DNA of 64,000 nucleotides, taken from positions 1 through 64,000 of the forward strand of contig JAFEGM010000006.1 in the NCBI GenBank assembly GCA_018240025.1, given 5' to 3'. The notes beneath the pieces were generated by a model, which did not search any database, was not told the origin of the DNA, and worked only from the letters and a program-made list of their open reading frames with translations. The position numbers and the translations under genes were made by a program. Source of the DNA: Verrucomicrobiota bacterium. GTDB taxonomy: Bacteria > Verrucomicrobiota > Verrucomicrobiia > Chthoniobacterales > SZAS-18. Below are positions 59,426 to 64,000 of this stretch, piece by piece; within the stretch, counting starts at the first letter, position 1; the number at the start of each line of letters is the position of its first letter.

Positions 59426-61594
59426 ATGATTCACAACGCTACCGCCGAAGTCGGCGCCACCCCCATCGTCATCGAAACCGGCAAGCTCGCGAAGCTGGCC
59501 GACGGAGCCGTCACCGTCCGCTGCGGCGAGACCATCCTCCTCGTCAGCGCGGTCTCCGCCACCACGGTCAAGGAAGGCCAGGATTTCTTCCCGCTCACGG
59601 TCGACTACCGCGAGAAGGCCGCCGCCGTCGGCAAGTTCCCGGGCGGCTACTTCCGCCGCGAGGGCCGTCCGAGCGAAAAGGAGATCCTCACCTGCCGCAT
59701 GACGGACCGTCCGCTGCGGCCGCTCTTCCCGAAGGGCTACCTCTACGACACCCAGATCATCGCCGTGCTGCTCAGCGCGGACGGGGAGAATGACCCCGAC
59801 ATGCTCTGCATCAACGGCGCCTCCGCGGCGCTCTGCGTTTCCGACATCCCGTTCGCCGGCCCGGTGGCCGCCGTGCGCGTCGGCCGCGTGGACGGCCAGT
59901 TCGTGGCCAACCCGACCCACAGCCAGCGCGCCCACAGCGATCTGGACCTGGTCTACGTCGGCAACGAAAAGGAAGTCGTCATGATCGAGGGCGAGGCGCT
60001 CGAGATCCCGGAAGATGAGTTCATCGCCGCGCTCGCCTTTGCCCATCAGGCCGTGCAGCCGCTGCTGGCCGCGCAGAAGGAACTGGCTGCCAAGGTGAAC
60101 AAGGAGAAGCGCGTCGCTCCGCTCTTCCAGGTGGCCGACGAGCTTATGGAAATCGCCTACGCGGTGGCCGGCGACCGCATCGAGGCCGCCATCTACACCC
60201 CGAGCAAGACGGCCCGCGGCAAGGCGGTCGGCGCGCTCAAGGAGGAGGTCTCCAAGGCGATCCTCGAGAAGTTCCCGACCGCCGGGAAGTTCGAGATCAG
60301 CCAGGCCTTCGACTACCTGCAGAAGAAGGCGTTCCGCAAGAGCATCCTCGACCACGGCAAGCGCGCCGACGGCCGCGGCTGGGACGATCTGCGCCAGCTC
60401 ACCGGCGAGGTCGGCCTGCTCCCGCGTTCGCACGGCAGCGCGCTCTTCTCCCGCGGCGAGACCCAGGCGGTCGCGCTGGCCACGCTCGGCACGCTCAAGG
60501 AGCGCCAGGAGCTCGACGGCTACACGGGCGGCGAGACGCAGAAGCGCTTCATCCTGCACTACAACTTCCCGCCGTTCTCGGTCGGCGAAACCGGCCGCAC
60601 CGGCTCGCCCGGCCGCCGCGAAATCGGCCACGGCGCCCTCGCCGAGCGCTCGCTCGTCGCGGTCCTGCCCTCGGAGATGGAATTCCCCTACGCCCTGCGC
60701 GTGAGCAGCGAGATCATGGAGTCGAACGGCTCCACCTCGATGGCCAGCGTCTGCGCCGGCTGTCTCGCCCTCATGGACGCGGGCGTGCCGATCAAGAAGC
60801 CGGTCGCCGGCATCAGCGTCGGTCTCGTGACCGAGTTCGCCGCCGACGGGTCGATGGCCCGCCACACCACGCTGACCGACATCATCGGCAGCGAGGACCA
60901 CTTCGGCGACATGGACTTCAAGCTCTGCGGCACCGACACCGGCGTGACCGGCTTCCAGCTCGACCTCAAGCTCACCGGCATCAGCCACGAACTCATGGCC
61001 AAGGCCATCCACCAGGCCCGGGCGGCCCGGGTGAAGATCCTCGAGGTCATGAACGCGACGCTTTCCTCGCCGCGCGCGGAACTCTCGCCCTACGCCCCGC
61101 GCATCGAGACCATCCGGATCAATCCGGACAAGATCGGTCTGGTCATCGGGCCTGGCGGCAAGACGATCAAGGGCATCGTCGCGGAGACGGGTGCCGAGAT
61201 CAACATCGAGGACGACGGCTCGATCAACATCTACTCGAACAACGGCGACGCGATGAAGCGCGCCAAGGAGATCATCCTCGGCATGACCCGCGAGCTCGAG
61301 GTGGGCGAGACCTACCACGCCCGCGTCGTCAGCATCAAGGAGTTCGGTGCCTTCGTCGAGGCGCTGCCCGGCAAGGAGGGCCTCGTGCACATCTCCGAGC
61401 TGGCCGACTTCCGCGTGAAGCGCACCGAGGACGTCGTCCGCGTGGGCGACCTCATCTGGGTCAAGTGCATCGGCGTGGAGGCCAACGGCAAGGTCCGCCT
61501 CAGCCGCAAGGCCGCCATGAAGGAGCGCGACGACGCCGCCAAGGCCAGCGGTCAGGGCGCTCCGGCCCCCGCGGCCGAGCCGGCGCAGGGCTGA
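59426..61594 (+). CDS. pnp: Polyribonucleotide nucleotidyltransferase
   Basis: PNPase degrades RNA from the 3' end using phosphate and works in the RNA degradosome. The 722 residues contain two RNase PH domains (about 10-230 and 315-545; the second with [20 protein letters not shown] and [17 protein letters not shown]), separated by a helical domain. A KH domain follows ([15 protein letters not shown]) and then an S1 domain ([20 protein letters not shown]). The ATG at 59426 ([10 protein letters not shown]) was used; one six codons upstream is also in frame. An Ala/Pro-rich tail ends the protein. An rpsO hairpin and a long leader hairpin precede it. Confidence 0.97.
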   Translation: MIHNATAEVGATPIVIETGKLAKLADGAVTVRCGETILLVSAVSATTVKEGQDFFPLTVDYREKAAAVGKFPGGYFRREGRPSEKEILTCRMTDRPLRPLFPKGYLYDTQIIAVLLSADGENDPDMLCINGASAALCVSDIPFAGPVAAVRVGRVDGQFVANPTHSQRAHSDLDLVYVGNEKEVVMIEGEALEIPEDEFIAALAFAHQAVQPLLAAQKELAAKVNKEKRVAPLFQVADELMEIAYAVAGDRIEAAIYTPSKTARGKAVGALKEEVSKAILEKFPTAGKFEISQAFDYLQKKAFRKSILDHGKRADGRGWDDLRQLTGEVGLLPRSHGSALFSRGETQAVALATLGTLKERQELDGYTGGETQKRFILHYNFPPFSVGETGRTGSPGRREIGHGALAERSLVAVLPSEMEFPYALRVSSEIMESNGSTSMASVCAGCLALMDAGVPIKKPVAGISVGLVTEFAADGSMARHTTLTDIIGSEDHFGDMDFKLCGTDTGVTGFQLDLKLTGISHELMAKAIHQARAARVKILEVMNATLSSPRAELSPYAPRIETIRINPDKIGLVIGPGGKTIKGIVAETGAEINIEDDGSINIYSNNGDAMKRAKEIILGMTRELEVGETYHARVVSIKEFGAFVEALPGKEGLVHISELADFRVKRTEDVVRVGDLIWVKCIGVEANGKVRLSRKAAMKERDDAAKASGQGAPAPAAEPAQG

Positions 61595-61616
61595 TCCGCT
61601 CCCGCAGTCATTCACC

Positions 61617-61647
61617 GGGCGCGCTCCGCGAGGGGCGCGCCCTTTTT
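61617..61647 (+). terminator. Intrinsic terminator of pnp
   Basis: GGGCGCGC (61617-61624) pairs with GCGCGCCC (61635-61642) as an 8-bp stem with a 10-nt loop, followed by TTTTT (61643-61647). It begins 22 bases past the pnp stop. Confidence 0.92.
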
Positions 61648-61698
61648 GCTGGGCCGATTGCCCGTCGCCGGAAAGCGCCGCGCGGTGTAGGAAGGCGC

Positions 61699-63471
61699 AT
61701 GAATTGGAAAGCGACTGCCGCCCTGCTGGTCCTGGCCGGACTGGTCGGCTGGCTCGTCCTGCGCGGCGGCTCGCCGGAGGCGTCGACGGCCCCGGGCCGC
61801 TGGGTCCTGCCGCGGACGGGCGCGAAGCCGCCGCCGATGGAGAAGATCGTGGTCGAGGCGGTTGGCGGACGGACCGAGTTCGTGCGCGGACCGGGTGGCC
61901 GCTGGCTGATCGCCCGGCCGGTGGCCGATCGCGCCGATCAGCGCATTCTCGGCGAACTGGTCGGGATGCTCGAGGCGCTGCCGAAGATCGAAACCCTGCC
62001 GGCCACCGCCGAGCGGATCGAGAGCACCGGCCTGCGCGAGCCGCGGGTGAAGGTGCAGATCACCCGGACCGGCGAGCCGCCGCTCACGTTGCAGCTCGGC
62101 AATACCACGCCGGTGGAGGGCCGTATCTACGCCCAGGTCGTCGGCGCCGACGAAATCGTGGTCATTCCGAAGGAGCTGCGCGACGTGGCTCAGCGCACGC
62201 CCAATTCCTTCCGCGACGCCCGTCTGACCGGCGGCCTGGCGGAGAAGGTGGTGCGCGTGACCATCCGTAATCCGCGCGGGGTGGTGGAGTTGAGCCGCGA
62301 GAACGGCAAGTGGGAGATCGGCGGTGCCGGCCGCGGCAGCGCCAAGATCGTCGACGAATGGCTGGAGAAACTCCTCGGCTACTCCGTGCGGCAGTTCGTC
62401 GGGCCGGACTTCGGCAACGTCCTCGGCTACGGATTGGCCGCGCCGCGCGCCAGCGTGCGGCTGGAGGAGGAATCGAAAACGGGCGAGCCCATCCCGCCCA
62501 TCGAGTGGTCGCTCGGCGAGCGGACCGACCCGCGTCTGGCCGGCGTCTATGCGCGCATCCCGGAGCGGCGGTCGGTGGTCGTGCTGCCGCTCGATGCGGA
62601 GGAGATCCTCACCGCCACGGCCGACACTTTCCGCGAGCGCACCCTGACCGCGCTGAATCTCGACTTCATCGACCGCGTCCGCCTGCAGCCCGCGGGCGGC
62701 ACTCCGCTGCTGCTGGCTCGCCGCGGCGAGGGCTGGGAGCTGCGCGAGCCGCGGCGCTTCCCGGCCGAGAGCCGCGAGATGGAGCATCTCGTGCGCACCC
62801 TCAACGGCGCGGCCGTGGAGCAATTTGCGGTCGATGCCGAACAGGTCGCCCGCCTGCTGGGGGATCGACCCGCGCTGCGCCTGGTCTTCGCCGCCTACGC
62901 CTCGGAAACGACGGCCGAATCCGGTCCCGGCGAGACACCGGCGGTCACGCTGGAATTCAGCGCCCCGCAGCCGCAGGGCCTCCGCCTGGTGCGGAACGTG
63001 GAGGAGAAGGTCGCCTGCTGGATCAAGGAGAGCGTGGTGCAGGGCCTCGCGCTGCAGGCTGCGCAATGGCAATCGCTGGCCCTGACCGGCGCGGCCGACG
63101 GCGAGCTCCTCGAGTTCGAGGTGCGACGTGCGGGCGAAGTGCAGGCGTTTCGGTTCAAGGCCACCGGCGGCTGGCAGCGCGCGGCGGGCGAGGGGAAGCT
63201 GGAGCCGGCGCGGGTGGAATCGGCCGCCGCCCTGCTCGGCCGGCTGCGGGCGGTGCGTTTTCTGCCCGAAGACGGAACCGACTTTGGCTTCGCCCAGCCC
63301 ACCCTCGAGCTCCGCGCGCGCTTCGCTGGCCGGGCGGACGAAATGACGCTTCGCCTCGGTAGTCGCACCGCCGACGGCATGTGGCACGCCCAGGTGGCCG
63401 GCCGCGAGGGCGTCACGGTGCTGGCGGAACCTGACGTGCGCATTCTGCGCCAGCTGCTGCCGGCGCCTTGA
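61699..63471 (+). CDS. DUF4340 domain protein
   Basis: This 590-residue protein starts MNWKATAALLVLAGLVGWLVL, an N-terminal membrane anchor, then continues as a large outer-face part. It has repeated DUF4340-type beta segments (TEFVRGPGGRWLIARPVADRAD, VKVQITRTGEPPLTLQLGN, GRIYAQVVGADEIVVIPKEL). Further copies follow in the second half (DEMTLRLGSRTADGMWHAQV, ending ILRQLLPAP). DUF4340 proteins are often encoded with GldG/ABC-2 transporter genes; none are next to it in this window. The role is unknown. The ATG gives the anchor helix and follows the pnp terminator by about 50 bases. Confidence 0.8.
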   Translation: MNWKATAALLVLAGLVGWLVLRGGSPEASTAPGRWVLPRTGAKPPPMEKIVVEAVGGRTEFVRGPGGRWLIARPVADRADQRILGELVGMLEALPKIETLPATAERIESTGLREPRVKVQITRTGEPPLTLQLGNTTPVEGRIYAQVVGADEIVVIPKELRDVAQRTPNSFRDARLTGGLAEKVVRVTIRNPRGVVELSRENGKWEIGGAGRGSAKIVDEWLEKLLGYSVRQFVGPDFGNVLGYGLAAPRASVRLEEESKTGEPIPPIEWSLGERTDPRLAGVYARIPERRSVVVLPLDAEEILTATADTFRERTLTALNLDFIDRVRLQPAGGTPLLLARRGEGWELREPRRFPAESREMEHLVRTLNGAAVEQFAVDAEQVARLLGDRPALRLVFAAYASETTAESGPGETPAVTLEFSAPQPQGLRLVRNVEEKVACWIKESVVQGLALQAAQWQSLALTGAADGELLEFEVRRAGEVQAFRFKATGGWQRAAGEGKLEPARVESAAALLGRLRAVRFLPEDGTDFGFAQPTLELRARFAGRADEMTLRLGSRTADGMWHAQVAGREGVTVLAEPDVRILRQLLPAP

Positions 63472-63526
63472 GCGGGCTGGGCCACATCGCGGTTGCCGGC
63501 GGGCGGGAGCGGGCCGATGGCTCGGC

Positions 63527-64000
63527 GTGCGCGCGCTGCTGAAATCGATGTTCTTCGGCCGCGCGCCGCGGCGACGGCGCGTCTGGTTCGGGGCGGGTCG
63601 CGGCGTGGCCCTGACCATCGATCCGCGCCGCAATCTGCAGCGCCTGCTCGGCCTGGCCGAGCGGGAAGTGGAGGGCACGTTCGCCCGCTTCGCCCGCAAA
63701 TCGGCCTCCCTGGTGGACATCGGCGCGAGCGACGGCTGGTATGGCCTGCTGGCCCGCCGGCTGCAGCCCGATCTCGTGGTGCGCGCCTTCGAGCCGCAGG
63801 CGGAATGCGGCTTCCAGGCCCGCGCGGACTGGCTGGCGAACGGCTATCCGGCGCGCGATCTCGACTGGCGGACCGAGGCGGTCGGGCGCGAGCTCCCGCT
63901 CGCGGAGGCGGTGGCCGGATTGCCCGAGCCCATTCTGGTCAAGATCGACATCGAAGGCGCTGAGGGTCGCGTGCTCGCCGCCGCCTGCGGTGAGCTGCCC
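63527..64000 (+). CDS. FkbM-like methyltransferase, 3' end cut by window
   Basis: An open frame runs from GTG 63527 (or ATG 63548) to the window end, 158 codons with no stop, so the C terminus is missing. It has the SAM-binding segment LVDIGASDGWYGLLARRLQ, an acidic strand RAFEPQ and the FkbM-type motif LVKIDIEGAEGRVL. FkbM methyltransferases add methyl groups to sugars or other small molecules. The start is uncertain because no strong ribosome site was seen. A different frame across the same bases is an Arg/Ala-rich shadow. Confidence 0.8.
   Translation, partial: MRALLKSMFFGRAPRRRRVWFGAGRGVALTIDPRRNLQRLLGLAEREVEGTFARFARKSASLVDIGASDGWYGLLARRLQPDLVVRAFEPQAECGFQARADWLANGYPARDLDWRTEAVGRELPLAEAVAGLPEPILVKIDIEGAEGRVLAAACGELP

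Noticed and set aside
59384-61615. Minus-strand frame opposite pnp
   Set aside because: pnp is complete on the plus strand; the mirror is a compositional artefact.
63493-63963. Alternative frame at the right end
   Set aside because: It is Arg/Ala/Gly-rich; the frame from 63527 has the FkbM motifs.

Overview
The window is a GC-rich bacterial chromosome segment. Its gene content points to the Verrucomicrobiota, most likely an Opitutaceae-like Gram-negative; this is an inference from families, not from a marker tree. Supporting signs are the DUF1800/DUF1501 secreted pair, a roughly 120-residue extracellular module (called here the ISTR/VEVYDL module) that recurs in surface proteins, an LpxH-type lipid A enzyme, DUF5069 and many intergenic palindromic repeats. 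No rRNA, transposase, phage gene or CRISPR array is seen.

Layout. 0.1-5 kb, minus strand: serA, UDP-glucose dehydrogenase, a small lipoprotein and a family 2 glycosyltransferase, followed by a plus-strand tRNA-Ser(CGA). 5-16 kb: a BON-domain protein, dienelactone hydrolase, an M16 peptidase homologue without the zinc motif, a PhaZ-like PHA depolymerase, a membrane protein, DUF4174, an FtsQ-like division protein, phytoene desaturase, a VapBC toxin-antitoxin pair, purM and a Na+/H+ antiporter. 17-28 kb: two copies of a small helical protein family bracket a VC_2705-type sodium symporter with its DUF4212 subunit and a metabolite:H+ symporter. LpxH-like phosphatase, a DUF294 CBS/nucleotidyltransferase and a DnaQ-like exonuclease follow. 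28-40 kb: FAD/Fe-S oxidoreductase, enoyl-CoA hydratase, aldehyde dehydrogenase, M48 protease, SulP transporter, degenerate cyclase and ADP-ribosylglycohydrolase. 40-42 kb: the rplS-rnhB-yraN operon. 42-58.5 kb is the accessory, surface-oriented part: secreted proteins, a methyltransferase and glycosyltransferase, a two-component system, and three proteins that carry five copies of the ISTR/VEVYDL module. These end in the DUF1800-DUF1501 pair. 58.7-64 kb: tRNA-Gln(TTG), rpsO, pnp, a DUF4340 protein and a FkbM methyltransferase cut by the window end.

Functional themes: uptake of organic acids and carboxylates (symporters, lactate-type dehydrogenase, aldehyde dehydrogenase, enoyl-CoA hydratase), cell envelope building (ugd, glycosyltransferases, LpxH, FtsQ) and secreted surface proteins. 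Intergenic DNA holds several repeat families. The most striking is an inverted-arm element whose hairpin lies at or within a few bases of the stop codons of four genes. Strong intrinsic terminators are visible after ugd, the symporter operon and pnp.
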